From assembly GCA_019416685.1 (NCBI GenBank), contig DXWV01000055.1, positions 124,001 through 188,000 of the forward strand: a DNA stretch of 64,000 nt, written 5' to 3'. Positions 46,588 to 56,158 of the stretch are shown here, one piece after another. The first letter of the stretch is position 1; every line of letters begins with the position of its first letter. Below the pieces are notes generated by a model. The model ran no database searches, was not told the origin of the DNA, and saw only the letters and a program-made list of their open reading frames with translations. The stretch comes from Bacteroides sp. (GTDB taxonomy: Bacteria; Bacteroidota; Bacteroidia; Bacteroidales; Bacteroidaceae). The position numbers were made by a program, and so were the translations under genes.

Positions 46588-48738
46588 TCAATTGTCAATT
46601 GTCATAAATCGCCAAGTCACCTCCCCTACCGAATCAGGTTTTCCCTTTTCAGCCTTCGAGATAGTGCCCTTCATTTTACCATTCTTTTGACGTACTACAC
46701 TAATATCTCTCCATGTGTATACTCCCTTCTCATAATCAAATGTTTCACCATCATCATCATACAGACGATAAGAGCCATTTGCTTTCCCATAGTGACGAAT
46801 TTCCAGGTTCACTTTTACTCCCGGTTTCGGTGCATGAAGCATCGGCTCCATCATCGGAATGATAGCTCCGTCTTTCACATATACAGGAATACGATCCAGT
46901 CCCGGAGTTACTGTTATTGTCTCTCCATTACCAACATATGCACCGGTATAAAAATCATACCAATCACCCTGTGGCAGTACGACTTTACGCTCCGTCTGCC
47001 CCTTAAACATAGGCGCTACCAGTAAATATTCACCTGCCATATATTGGTCTTTTATTTCTTTAGTCACAGCTTCCAGATAGGGATTATCTTCCAAACTCTT
47101 CTCTTTCAGTTCTGTTGTTACCGCCGCATCCGGATTGAATCCGGCTTCCAAACTCATACCACGGAAAGGAGGAATACCATCAAAATGATAACGCGCAAAT
47201 TCCGTATACCAGTAAGGCATCATCTGCATACGAAGCAACGCATACTCTTTCACTTGTTCGGCAACCTCCGGAAATGTCCAGGGTTTCGTACCACTACTCC
47301 ACGCATTAATCATTGCCATCGGGGAAAAAACAACCGACTGGAAACGGCGTAACCAATCTTCCGCAGACTTAGAGCTACGTACTTCCGGAGTCCACAATAC
47401 ACCACAATATCCGGAGTTGATCAATGCTGTAATGAAGTCCGGGTGACTATAATAATCATTATAAATAACATAAGGCATAGAAGATGCTCCGGCATTTGAT
47501 GCACGTACCAAACCGAATGTACGTTGATTGCGTGCCTTGTAGAGTTCAGCTGTTGTACGCTGTACCCAAAGCCCATAAGTTTGCCTCATCTGCTCGGCAG
47601 ATACCCCCGATGGGAAAGTAGCCACATCCGGCCAGAGATAATAATCATATCCGTCTACTTCATCTACTTTATAACCACTTACACCTATATCTACATGCTC
47701 TTTATTCAGTTTATTTTTCCATAAAGAGCGTGCTTTCTCACCAGCCAAATCGGGAACAATACCGCACCACACCGTATGTGAACCACTTACAGGATACATA
47801 TCCTTATATAGCTTTGAATCAGGAGACACATACGGGTTTGTCCACAGATTGATACGCACGCCTTTGTCGAGCATGTCCTTTACAAAACCCGAAGGATCGG
47901 GATAACGTGTAGCGTCCCATTCAAAGGTGCAAGGGTATGCTTTGCTCTGCCATCCCGGCTCCAAACCAATAAAGTCTAACGGATACCCCTGACGTTCAAA
48001 CTCATCCGCTTCTTGTTTCACCTGCTCGGCAGTGTATAGTTTTTGTGTACGTTGCGTAAAACCGAGTCCCCAACGTGGAGGTAACGTACCGCCACCACAG
48101 AAAAGGTTGTAACGACGTACTACATCCATTGGAGTAGGACCGGCAAAAAGATATATCTCTGTCCCCGGTGCAGGTACAAGAATAGAAACCGCATCCGAAT
48201 AAGGGCGTGACGACCAGGATTTATCCGTATTACGATCTTTCGCTACCGGAGCATTGGGACTGTCTTTCAGTGCACCACTTCCGGCATATACGGTAATATA
48301 ACGTGCCGAATTAATAAATACACCATAGCCCTGGCTGGAAACATAAAAAGGAACCGGAGCATGCGTACGTCCATTGTCCTTACCACCGTAATGGTCTACA
48401 TGCAGATTCAGGATTTTACCACGTTGATGTACAGTTTGGAAGTTAAGTCCAAAACCATACAGTTGCTCTTTTCTCTGTAAGGGAATACGCAAAGCTGTCT
48501 GCCCATCTTGAATATTGCCTTTTATTTCAGAGGCAAATGCAGGTAATATTACCTCCGGCAAACGGCTGAAACCTTCCATTTTTGGAGTAACATCTGCCAC
48601 TTGCAACAATGAATAACTTTCAGGAGTTCCTACAACTCCTTTCCAAACACCGGGCGCCACCTGCTCCCAGCTTATTTGTGCAGCAAGCTGCGCGACTGTC
48701 CATATGGACAGAATAAGGGTTACAATGTATCTTTTCAT
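46588..48738 (-). CDS. GH31 alpha-glycosidase
   Basis: 716 residues with a signal peptide. Core motifs are RWGLGFTQRTQKLYTAEQV, YPLDFIGLEPGWQSKAYPCTFEW, the nucleophile aspartate in VSGYKVDEVDGYD (about 357), a late barrel segment TLIN/WTPEVRSSKSAEDWLRRFQ and a C-terminal beta domain with DDDGETFDYEKG. GH31 enzymes act on alpha-glucosides, alpha-xylosides or alpha-galactosides; in this operon alpha-galactosidase or alpha-xylosidase activity would fit. The final codons (MTIDN, stop) come from the same intergenic repeat as in the GH36 gene. Confidence 0.9.
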   Translation of the reverse strand: MKRYIVTLILSIWTVAQLAAQISWEQVAPGVWKGVVGTPESYSLLQVADVTPKMEGFSRLPEVILPAFASEIKGNIQDGQTALRIPLQRKEQLYGFGLNFQTVHQRGKILNLHVDHYGGKDNGRTHAPVPFYVSSQGYGVFINSARYITVYAGSGALKDSPNAPVAKDRNTDKSWSSRPYSDAVSILVPAPGTEIYLFAGPTPMDVVRRYNLFCGGGTLPPRWGLGFTQRTQKLYTAEQVKQEADEFERQGYPLDFIGLEPGWQSKAYPCTFEWDATRYPDPSGFVKDMLDKGVRINLWTNPYVSPDSKLYKDMYPVSGSHTVWCGIVPDLAGEKARSLWKNKLNKEHVDIGVSGYKVDEVDGYDYYLWPDVATFPSGVSAEQMRQTYGLWVQRTTAELYKARNQRTFGLVRASNAGASSMPYVIYNDYYSHPDFITALINSGYCGVLWTPEVRSSKSAEDWLRRFQSVVFSPMAMINAWSSGTKPWTFPEVAEQVKEYALLRMQMMPYWYTEFARYHFDGIPPFRGMSLEAGFNPDAAVTTELKEKSLEDNPYLEAVTKEIKDQYMAGEYLLVAPMFKGQTERKVVLPQGDWYDFYTGAYVGNGETITVTPGLDRIPVYVKDGAIIPMMEPMLHAPKPGVKVNLEIRHYGKANGSYRLYDDDGETFDYEKGVYTWRDISVVRQKNGKMKGTISKAEKGKPDSVGEVTWRFMTIDN

Positions 48739-48754
48739 TTTTATAATTATTTAA

Positions 48755-48895
48755 TTCAATTGACAGTGGACAATTGACAGTGGACAGTTGACAATTGATA
48801 ATTGACAATTGATAATTGATAATTGACAGTTACTATGCAGCGTGACAACGCAGCCAACTGTCAACTGTCAATTGTCCACTGTCAACTATTATCTA
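48755..48895. repeat. Dense CAATTGTCAACTGTCC-type intergenic repeat
   Basis: More than ten units of the form (C)AATTGACAGTGGA / TCCACTGTCAATTG alternate in both orientations, making the region largely self-complementary. Shorter runs of the same units lie at 44200-44243 and 46567-46605. Confidence 0.8.
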
Positions 48896-50817
48896 ATCGT
48901 TCCCGCAAACCCACCGTTTGCCAATAACTTCACTTTAACTTTTCCATCTATCACAGAGATCACTTCGTTTCCGAAAGAATCCTTATCTTTTCCATCAGTA
49001 ATCCAGATAGAGGACAACTCCTTACAAGCCTCCGGTAAAGAGAATTCCAACTCGCGCTCTTCATTCTTCCCGTTGATACCACCCACATACCAGACTTTTC
49101 CTTTACGACGTGCTACCACTGCAAAATCTGACGGATAACCAGCCAACAACTGACTTTCGTCCCAGACAGCAGGCACATCTTTTAAGAAAAGTTTGGGCAT
49201 GCGTGGCAATTCTTCATACGCCTCTATTCTATCTGCATAACACTGAAAACCGGATTCAAAAACCACTGCGAGTGCTAACTGATGTGCTACCGTTGTTTGA
49301 CGAATAGCCGGTACTCCCTGCCGTATCTTATTTGAAAAAGTAACAGGTGTATAATCCATTGACCCCACTACATTCCGCGTAAAAGGTACTGTAGCATTAT
49401 GTTCTGCCGCCCGGTCACAACGCTCCTGACGTCCTAACGTCTCTGCTCCGCGTATTGCTTCGGTAGTCATCAGGTTAGGATAGGTCCGTTCAAAGCCGCG
49501 AGGCAAAGTTGCTCCATGTAAATCAACAAGTAAATAAAACTCAGCCGCATCTTTTAGTATAGCCGGATAAAGCTGTATGATACGCTGTTTATCCGTATCG
49601 AAGAAGTCTACCTTGATACCTCTTACTCCCAGCCTGCTGATACGTTCCATTTCCGCCCGACGCAATACAGGATCGGACATAAGACGATGCGTTGGAATAC
49701 TATCCATCTCTCTTCCCGCACCGGAATGATACCACAACCAGACACCGACTCCTTTTTCTCCGGCATACTTCACCACATCTTCCATCGTACCTCCATTGTC
49801 CATTCGTTGCCATCCGGCATCAATCAATACATACTCCCATCCCATCGCATGGTTGAAGTCTACATGTTTTATTTGTGTTTTATAATCACGAGTAGTTCCA
49901 CCAGCATACCACCAACTCCAGGAAGCACGTCCCGGCAATACCCAGGAATCATCTCCTATCACTGACGGCGGATTCAGATGAGAAACCATCTGTGTACGGA
50001 AAACCGTATTCAGTTCCTTACCCACGATAATAGCACGCCAGGGTGTATACCAGGGGAAGGTGGAAACAGGCTCTACCGCATCTGGAACAACAGGTTCTTC
50101 TATCTCAGGAAAACGTATTTTATAAGCTTTGTTTTTTCCCGAGTTATCAATATGTGTAGCCGGATAAGAACCATCCAGATAAGCCTCAGTAATCATCATC
50201 CAGCAGTCATTGGTATTAAAAAGCATCGGAAAAGCCCAGCCACGACCATGGGATGCTTCGGTATTGATAGCAATTCCGTTCTTTGAATACTGCTCGTAAC
50301 TTGGTTTGTGACGCTCATTCCAGTCATACGGATGAATCCATGCTTTACCGTTGGCAGGTACTGAAAATTCTGTTAACTCATCTGTTATGGTATGTTGCTT
50401 CCCGTCATCCTCTTGTGTAAAGGCATAGCGGAAGGCGATACCATCATCGTATGCCCGTACAATCAGCTGAAAACCCTCAAAGGGAATCGTCATCTCCCGA
50501 CAAGCATTCACAGTCCTAAGTTGTTTACCTGCCTTCAGCTCATAAGGTTCATTCATTGTTTTCACTACTGCTTTTCCTGCAGGGCGCGCATCTTTCCCAT
50601 ATTCTATCCCATCCATCACCAGTCCGAGACGGGACGGATTGATCACTAATGAGTCACCACAATAAACGGAATATTGAAGTATAGTTGTCTCCTCACCTTC
50701 CGGTACCTGTGTTGCAACAAACCGTACTGCACCATCGGGTGACGTCAACGTCCACTCTTTCTCAGCCCGGCATCCCAGACAACCAAAGAGAATCAGCGAA
50801 TAAAAAATTGCTTTCAT
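48889..50817 (-). CDS. GH97 glycosidase, retaining (alpha-galactosidase-like) type
   Basis: 642 residues with a lipobox-like N-terminus (LFGCLGCRAEK), so perhaps a lipoprotein. N-terminal domain: WTLTSPDGAVRF and YGKDARPAGK. Barrel: RASWSWWYAGGTTRDYKTQIKHVDF, WEYVLIDAGWQ, GVGVWLWYHSGAGR, and GVRGIKVDFFDTDKQ with an aspartate near 404. Known retaining GH97 alpha-galactosidases use an aspartate at about this place, whereas inverting SusB-type enzymes do not, so I favour alpha-galactosidase. Starts 12 bp after the GH28 gene. Confidence 0.88.
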   Translation of the reverse strand: MKAIFYSLILFGCLGCRAEKEWTLTSPDGAVRFVATQVPEGEETTILQYSVYCGDSLVINPSRLGLVMDGIEYGKDARPAGKAVVKTMNEPYELKAGKQLRTVNACREMTIPFEGFQLIVRAYDDGIAFRYAFTQEDDGKQHTITDELTEFSVPANGKAWIHPYDWNERHKPSYEQYSKNGIAINTEASHGRGWAFPMLFNTNDCWMMITEAYLDGSYPATHIDNSGKNKAYKIRFPEIEEPVVPDAVEPVSTFPWYTPWRAIIVGKELNTVFRTQMVSHLNPPSVIGDDSWVLPGRASWSWWYAGGTTRDYKTQIKHVDFNHAMGWEYVLIDAGWQRMDNGGTMEDVVKYAGEKGVGVWLWYHSGAGREMDSIPTHRLMSDPVLRRAEMERISRLGVRGIKVDFFDTDKQRIIQLYPAILKDAAEFYLLVDLHGATLPRGFERTYPNLMTTEAIRGAETLGRQERCDRAAEHNATVPFTRNVVGSMDYTPVTFSNKIRQGVPAIRQTTVAHQLALAVVFESGFQCYADRIEAYEELPRMPKLFLKDVPAVWDESQLLAGYPSDFAVVARRKGKVWYVGGINGKNEERELEFSLPEACKELSSIWITDGKDKDSFGNEVISVIDGKVKVKLLANGGFAGTIR

Positions 50818-50829
50818 GGTATTTTGTCT

Positions 50830-52203
50830 TTATTTGTATATTTCCATATCACCGTCCTCGCAAATGATCTCGGGACGTGCATCGGGATTCTTTAGTTCAA
50901 AGGTTACGTTCTTTAGTTTCAATCCGCGTACGTGACGTGCCCAAACACCATAAGCCGGAATCTTCGGGCCAAAGGTTTTTACTTCCGGATACTGGTCTAT
51001 TGCCTCCGGCACTTTAGAGAGAGCATCTTCGGAAGTTCCCGTACCGAGCAGACGAATCTGTATATTTTCAAGTGTCAGATTAGTGATGTAATGTCCCGGA
51101 ATACCGGTAATAAGAATACCGGAGGGAGGAGTGAGTTGTGCTTTATCAGCAGCTACAGCTTTTACATTCCGGATCGTGACATTTTCAAATACCCCCACCG
51201 GTTGTTGTGTATCCTGTCCTTTACGAAATACACTCAAACGGGCACCGAGACGGAAAAGCATCGGAGTACGTACTTCTTCCATAGTAATGTCTGAGATTTC
51301 GACATTACGCAGGTGAGCTCCGTCTACCGAGAAAAGTTTGATACCCCCATTCTTAGTATCATAAATGTGACAATTACTGATACGAATATTCTCGAAACCG
51401 GCCATGGACTCCGTCCCCATCTTAATACCAGCTTGATTACTTTTGAGCTTCATATTCTCTACAACGATATCATCACATCCCATTTTACTGGAAGTTGTCT
51501 TAAAGCAAAGTGCATCATCGCCACTGATAATATCACAATTGCTGATACGCACATGCTGACAACCGTCGATATTAATACCATCATTGTGTGCAACACCGAA
51601 ACTGCGAATCGTCACATTGTCTATCTTCACATTGCGGCACTGAAAGTAATGAGAAGTCCAGGCACCGGCATACTTCAAAGTAACATCACGTACAGTTACT
51701 CCTTCGCAACGTACCAGGCGAAGCAAAAAGGGGCGAAGTCCCCAACGCTTACCTTCGGGACGTGTATCCACTTTGATGTGTCTTTCTTTTAATGCAGAGC
51801 CCTGACCGTCGATACTGCCTTCTCCTTCAAGAGTGACATTCTTTGCGTCAACAGCCACCAACAATGCCCAGCCGACATCAATGCCCAAGCCTTCTGTAAA
51901 AGGATCGAGATTGTCATAGGCTTTATAATCCGTAGTACCCAAAATCAAAGCATCCTTTTCCAAATGCAGGGTTACATTATCTTTCAATACAATCGTAGCC
52001 GAAAGATAGGTACCAGCCGGAACAAGTACCGTGCCACCTCCAGCCTTATGGCAGGCATCGATTGCCTTTTGAATAGCAGGAGAATCCAGCTTCTTCCCGT
52101 TACCACGGGCACCGTATTTTTTCACATTAAAAGTTTCTGCAGATGCACCTGTAATCAGGAACAGCATCGTGAATAGAAAAATACAGAGTCTTTTTGTCGT
52201 CAT
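50830..52203 (-). CDS. GH28-family (pectate-lyase-superfamily) protein
   Basis: 457 residues with a signal peptide. Opens with FNVKKYGARGNGKKLDSPAIQKAIDACHKAGGGTVLVPAGTY, then right-handed beta-helix coils. The GH28 signature is partly kept: NDGINIDG in place of NTDG, SGDDALCFK with the DD pair, and GIKLFS in place of RIK; the GHG motif is replaced by GTES. Such variants occur in exo-acting or rhamnogalacturonan-active GH28 proteins. Acts on polygalacturonate or a rhamnogalacturonan backbone in the periplasm, presumably. First enzyme after the DUF362 gene. Confidence 0.82.
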   Translation of the reverse strand: MTTKRLCIFLFTMLFLITGASAETFNVKKYGARGNGKKLDSPAIQKAIDACHKAGGGTVLVPAGTYLSATIVLKDNVTLHLEKDALILGTTDYKAYDNLDPFTEGLGIDVGWALLVAVDAKNVTLEGEGSIDGQGSALKERHIKVDTRPEGKRWGLRPFLLRLVRCEGVTVRDVTLKYAGAWTSHYFQCRNVKIDNVTIRSFGVAHNDGINIDGCQHVRISNCDIISGDDALCFKTTSSKMGCDDIVVENMKLKSNQAGIKMGTESMAGFENIRISNCHIYDTKNGGIKLFSVDGAHLRNVEISDITMEEVRTPMLFRLGARLSVFRKGQDTQQPVGVFENVTIRNVKAVAADKAQLTPPSGILITGIPGHYITNLTLENIQIRLLGTGTSEDALSKVPEAIDQYPEVKTFGPKIPAYGVWARHVRGLKLKNVTFELKNPDARPEIICEDGDMEIYK

Positions 52204-52252
52204 AAGTTGTGAATTTTTAGTTTATGAGTTTTTAGTTTACAAGTTCTTTAGT

Positions 52253-54463
52253 TTATGGGATTGTTGGCTTCTTCTCCCTTGCTACCGTTACCGAATAAAT
52301 ACGGTTGCTACGCTTTCCCAGATGTTCTAACTTCATAGAATTCTTCCCGGCAGTCAATGTCACCGGAAAAGCAAACTCTCCTTTTTTACTACCCGACGTA
52401 GCTAAATAACCGATATTCTCACTTACCAGCTGATTGTTAAGATACAGGTAGGAAGGTACCGGACTACCGCCCGAATAAGAAAACAGCAAATAATATTCTC
52501 CCGTTGCAGGAACATCAATCTGCCATGTCAACGCTCCTTTTGAACTCCCTTTTTCACCACGAAACTCTGCAAAGCTTCCAGCCTCAACAATGGCAGAACC
52601 CTCGGTTTGTGCTTCTTTCACATCATAACAACGTACATCTGTAAAACTCCTGACAACCAGTTTCTGTACCGCCTGTACTGTACCGCCTTTCTTCACAGCC
52701 AGTTCATACATTAATGACGTCTCCGGTCTCACCACGCAAGAATCATTGGCAGCTACTGCCTCTCCATTTAGCAATACTTCTTCCCCATTTGATGTTTTCC
52801 AATACAGAGTAACAGATTGATCTTCTATTTTAGAAATACGGTCGGAATAAAAATATTCAATAGCAGGACGCTCTGCATCCAGAGGGACACGATAAAGCTC
52901 AATCCCCTTGCCTGTTTTCAGATTACGTGAGTACATACGATCATCCGGGTTATTCCAATGTTCATGTACTCCCAAACTCTTCTGTGCCCGGCCTTCATAC
53001 CTAATTCCTGAAGGAGGATTGCCTATATTGGCCGCTTCATGCATAAAGTTATCCGCATTGGCTGCAACAGGCATTTCCGAACGTATAAAGTCCAGTACTA
53101 CCGACTCTATAGCTACCTGGTCATTAGAAGCCAGAAAACTTGATGTCCATCCATCGTTAAAAGGAGCACGTTTGAAACGAACAGCACGTCCGTTATGAAT
53201 AGGATTCACGTACATAGCATCTACAATGTATACAAGTGTATTTCCCCCCAAACGTTCATGTGCCATCAAATCAACAATACTGTTATATGTTCCCATTCCC
53301 CGAAACTTAGACCAATCGCGGATAGACAGATGCAAAGGAGAAACATTGCCAATGGAACCAAAATGATTTTTGCCGGTAGCTGTTATTCCCGTCTGCCCTG
53401 CACTGTCCTTCCAATTATCGGTAGGACGGGAATGACGCTTCATTAATGCCATATTAATCATATAATCCGCCTCATAGGCAGCACGTGCCAGACTCATTGC
53501 ACCCGGATCGGTTATTTCACTTGAATAGCGAATTACATCGGGTACGAAACCTCCCCAATTCTGATAGACTACATCAGGATAAACCGGTTGCAGGTAAGTA
53601 TAAATGGCAGAGATACCACGACGCTGTGCATCATATACTGTAATACAGTGCTGAGGTACGTTCATTATATCGACCAACTGATGCAGAAGTGCATAGACAG
53701 ACTGTGGAGTAGCATCTATTATATTACTTCCGCCATTATCATTCAGATTTACTTTTATAGCTATTTTTTCTCCTTCTTTATATCCTGTAGCTCCCTTACC
53801 TTTTTTCTTATTAAAGGTACGGAACAGTTCATCCCAGGCACGGTCTATTGTTTTTTGGTGGGTCAAAGAGATGATGACTCCCTCCATCATGTCACACACA
53901 CGGGTCTGACTATTATTATCCGCATCCGAATATAGTCCGTGTTTACCATCCCAAACCGCTGCCTGCGGATCATGCGCCCAAGCCACACGTCCCGGGTGAA
54001 TGCCTCGTGCCACTCCCATTGGTGCATTGGGTTTATCTGTCGGAGTAAAAGTCCCCATATCCGAACCATTGTCTATCTGCTTGCCAACCGCCTGTCCGAA
54101 CAAAGAATTATCTACCGACATTATATAAAATGTGCCTGAAAGTAAAACACCGGCAAAAAGTACGGCAAGCCCCTTATAGAAATGTCGTGAATTCCGGAGT
54201 TGAAGAAATTTCTTCCAAGCTCCCCACCCTACTAATGTACTACTGAAAAAAGCCAGAAAAGAAAAAGCCAGTGGTGCTGCTACTTGCTGACAAGGATAAG
54301 CAATACGTGAAGGTTTAGGTACTACTCGAATGAGAAACCAGATTAGTGCCGTTAACCCCATTAATGGGAAGCAAATTTTAAGAACCACATTCTTTTTATT
54401 AATACCAACAATTCGTCCACTTCGGGGACAGGTTTTAAAAAACCAGTTTTTTATCTTTTTCAT
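52253..54463 (-). CDS. DUF362 membrane protein with C-terminal carbohydrate-binding-like domain
   Basis: 736 residues. Two or three N-terminal membrane helices (FPLMGLTALIWFLIRVVPKPSR, LAFSFLAFFSSTLVGWGAW, LAVLFAGVLLSGTFYIM), then a large outside domain of DUF362 type (GKKGATGYKEGEKIAIKVNLN, YEADYMINMALMKRHSRPTD, GKNHFGSIG, FLASNDQVAIESVVLDFI, SLGVHEHWNNPDD). The C-terminal 150 residues are a CBM35-like beta-sandwich (GEYYLLFSYSGGSPVPSYLYLN). DUF362 has no settled function. Paralogue of the next gene upstream, which lacks the C-terminal domain. Confidence 0.75.
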   Translation of the reverse strand: MKKIKNWFFKTCPRSGRIVGINKKNVVLKICFPLMGLTALIWFLIRVVPKPSRIAYPCQQVAAPLAFSFLAFFSSTLVGWGAWKKFLQLRNSRHFYKGLAVLFAGVLLSGTFYIMSVDNSLFGQAVGKQIDNGSDMGTFTPTDKPNAPMGVARGIHPGRVAWAHDPQAAVWDGKHGLYSDADNNSQTRVCDMMEGVIISLTHQKTIDRAWDELFRTFNKKKGKGATGYKEGEKIAIKVNLNDNGGSNIIDATPQSVYALLHQLVDIMNVPQHCITVYDAQRRGISAIYTYLQPVYPDVVYQNWGGFVPDVIRYSSEITDPGAMSLARAAYEADYMINMALMKRHSRPTDNWKDSAGQTGITATGKNHFGSIGNVSPLHLSIRDWSKFRGMGTYNSIVDLMAHERLGGNTLVYIVDAMYVNPIHNGRAVRFKRAPFNDGWTSSFLASNDQVAIESVVLDFIRSEMPVAANADNFMHEAANIGNPPSGIRYEGRAQKSLGVHEHWNNPDDRMYSRNLKTGKGIELYRVPLDAERPAIEYFYSDRISKIEDQSVTLYWKTSNGEEVLLNGEAVAANDSCVVRPETSLMYELAVKKGGTVQAVQKLVVRSFTDVRCYDVKEAQTEGSAIVEAGSFAEFRGEKGSSKGALTWQIDVPATGEYYLLFSYSGGSPVPSYLYLNNQLVSENIGYLATSGSKKGEFAFPVTLTAGKNSMKLEHLGKRSNRIYSVTVAREKKPTIP

Positions 54464-54500
54464 ATTATCAGATACATTAAATTCTCACTTTGTTACGTCA

Positions 54501-54508
54501 CAAAAGTA
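54501..54508 (-). promoter_or_regulatory. Promoter -7 box before the 52253-54463 gene
   Basis: Minus-strand TACTTTTG fits TAnnTTTG, 38 bp before the ATG and just after the terminator of the upstream DUF362 gene. This suggests a new transcript covering the DUF362, GH28, GH97, GH31, GH36 and six-hairpin genes. Confidence 0.5.
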
Positions 54509-54512
54509 GTTA

Positions 54513-54565
54513 TATAAAAAAGAGACGATTTTAAGTATTCATTCAAATACTATAGAAATCGTCTC
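54513..54565 (-). terminator. Intrinsic terminator after the upstream DUF362 gene
   Basis: GAGACGATTT at 54522-54531 pairs with AAATCGTCTC at 54556-54565, and inside AGTATT pairs with AATACT. On the minus strand the hairpin is followed by TTTTTTATA. Located 19 bp past the stop codon at 54584. Confidence 0.88.
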
Positions 54566-54583
54566 ATACATCAATAAAAACAC

Positions 54584-56158
54584 TTATTTCTTCTTATATA
54601 CCAGTTCAATTCCGCTCTTTTGTCCTAAATTACGACTATACTGTTTATCTGTAGGATTATTCCAATGTTCTAATACACCAAGACTATGTACACCTGTTCC
54701 GTCCTGTTCGGGATCATAGAAAGTGCCGGATAGCGGATTATTTGCCAATGCTGCTTCCACAAGATACATATCACAGTAATTCACATCTGCCATCCGTGGA
54801 AACTCCGTACTAAGAAAATCAATACCTACAGCATCAATTGCTACAGGATCTTGCGAAGCAAATAAAGAACAGGGCCAATTGCCTCCAAAAGGCTCCATCT
54901 TCCATTTTCCAGAAGGAGCCCCATTCACCTTTTCTGATCCATAAAGCCCGTCAATAAGAAAAAGCATGGTCTTTTGTCCTAAATCTTTGTGAGCAATATA
55001 ATCAGTAAACGTCATATATCGCGGACGTCCGCCACGATCCTGATTAAAGTTATTATGCTGATTCTTACGAAAATTGCGATCAATATCAGTGACACCATAC
55101 CAATTTTTTGCACAAAGCGTAACACCTTGACCTCCATGGCCCTTCAACAAAGCCATATTGATAAGATAATCAGCCTCAATAGCGCAACAAGCCAGACCGC
55201 GAGCCAGCTTTCCGTTATCAACCGAGTATGGAATGGCATCGGAGATATAGGTTGATTTCACCCGTCCGTTCCCCCCTTCATTATCCAGATAAGTTACATC
55301 AGGAAACTCTGTATTACATTTTTCAAATAAAGTATGAGTGATAAAGCGACTCGCATCAAACACCGTGATCTGTTGTTGAGGGATCCCTCCCTCGTATATC
55401 AGGCTACGCAACAAGGAAAGCACAAGATGCGGAGAAGCGTTCAGTTCTTCGGAGTCATCATGTGAAAACGTATTGTTCTGATTGATTTTAATTGCAATCT
55501 TTTCCCCTTTCCGATATCCCTTACCACCTTTGCCATGTTCGCGATTAAAGTAGGCAAACAGAGCATTCCATGCTTTCTTCTCACTTTTCTCACCCGTCAA
55601 AGAAAGAAGAGACTGCACCACTAACCAATCTGCATCCGACTGATTGGTGTAATGATCTTCATACCAGAAACCAGTACCTTTCTCCCATGTTGCAGCTCCG
55701 GGAGCATGTGACCAGACAACACGACCGGGATAAATTCCTTTTGCCGTACCCACAGGGTTATTCTTTCCCCATGCCATCTTCGGTTCACTAACAGGAAGAA
55801 CGATTTGCGCCAGCATCTCACCACTGTTCTCTATCGCCATCATACCTCCGAAAAATATCAATAAAAAGAAAAACAACGTTGTATAAAGGTAATGACGTGC
55901 ACGCAATGCCTGTTTCATCTTCCGGTAGCTGAACCATGCACCTGTAAAAGACAACAGATAGACGACGAAAGCAGACATCATAGGAGCAGCTGCCTGCATA
56001 CAAGGATAGGTAGCCCGCGAAGGCTTAGGAACCACACGAACCAGAAACCAAACTGTAGAAGAGATACCCAACCCCCAAAAGAGGAAAATATGATACCACC
56101 TGGCTCTGTTACAACTCTCAACTTTCTGCCTGAAATAGAGATATATCTTCTTTATCAT
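54584..56158 (-). CDS. DUF362 membrane protein (short paralogue)
   Basis: 524 residues, without the C-terminal beta domain of its neighbour. Membrane helices at the N-terminus (FLFWGLGISSTVWFLVRVVPKPSR, MMSAFVVYLLSFTGAWFSY, TTLFFFLLIFFGGMMAI). The DUF362 domain has GGKGYRKGEKIAIKINQNN, IEADYLINMALLKGHGGQG, CAKNWYGVTD, LFASQDPVAIDAVGIDFL and HSLGVLEHWNNPTDKQYSRN. The shared VVPKPSR and EHWNNP motifs show the two arose by duplication. It is probably anchored in the inner membrane, facing the periplasm. Function unknown. Confidence 0.75.
   Translation of the reverse strand: MIKKIYLYFRQKVESCNRARWYHIFLFWGLGISSTVWFLVRVVPKPSRATYPCMQAAAPMMSAFVVYLLSFTGAWFSYRKMKQALRARHYLYTTLFFFLLIFFGGMMAIENSGEMLAQIVLPVSEPKMAWGKNNPVGTAKGIYPGRVVWSHAPGAATWEKGTGFWYEDHYTNQSDADWLVVQSLLSLTGEKSEKKAWNALFAYFNREHGKGGKGYRKGEKIAIKINQNNTFSHDDSEELNASPHLVLSLLRSLIYEGGIPQQQITVFDASRFITHTLFEKCNTEFPDVTYLDNEGGNGRVKSTYISDAIPYSVDNGKLARGLACCAIEADYLINMALLKGHGGQGVTLCAKNWYGVTDIDRNFRKNQHNNFNQDRGGRPRYMTFTDYIAHKDLGQKTMLFLIDGLYGSEKVNGAPSGKWKMEPFGGNWPCSLFASQDPVAIDAVGIDFLSTEFPRMADVNYCDMYLVEAALANNPLSGTFYDPEQDGTGVHSLGVLEHWNNPTDKQYSRNLGQKSGIELVYKKK

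Noticed and set aside
48755..48895. CRISPR array
   Set aside because: The repeats alternate in orientation, have no unique spacers of constant length and no cas genes are nearby.
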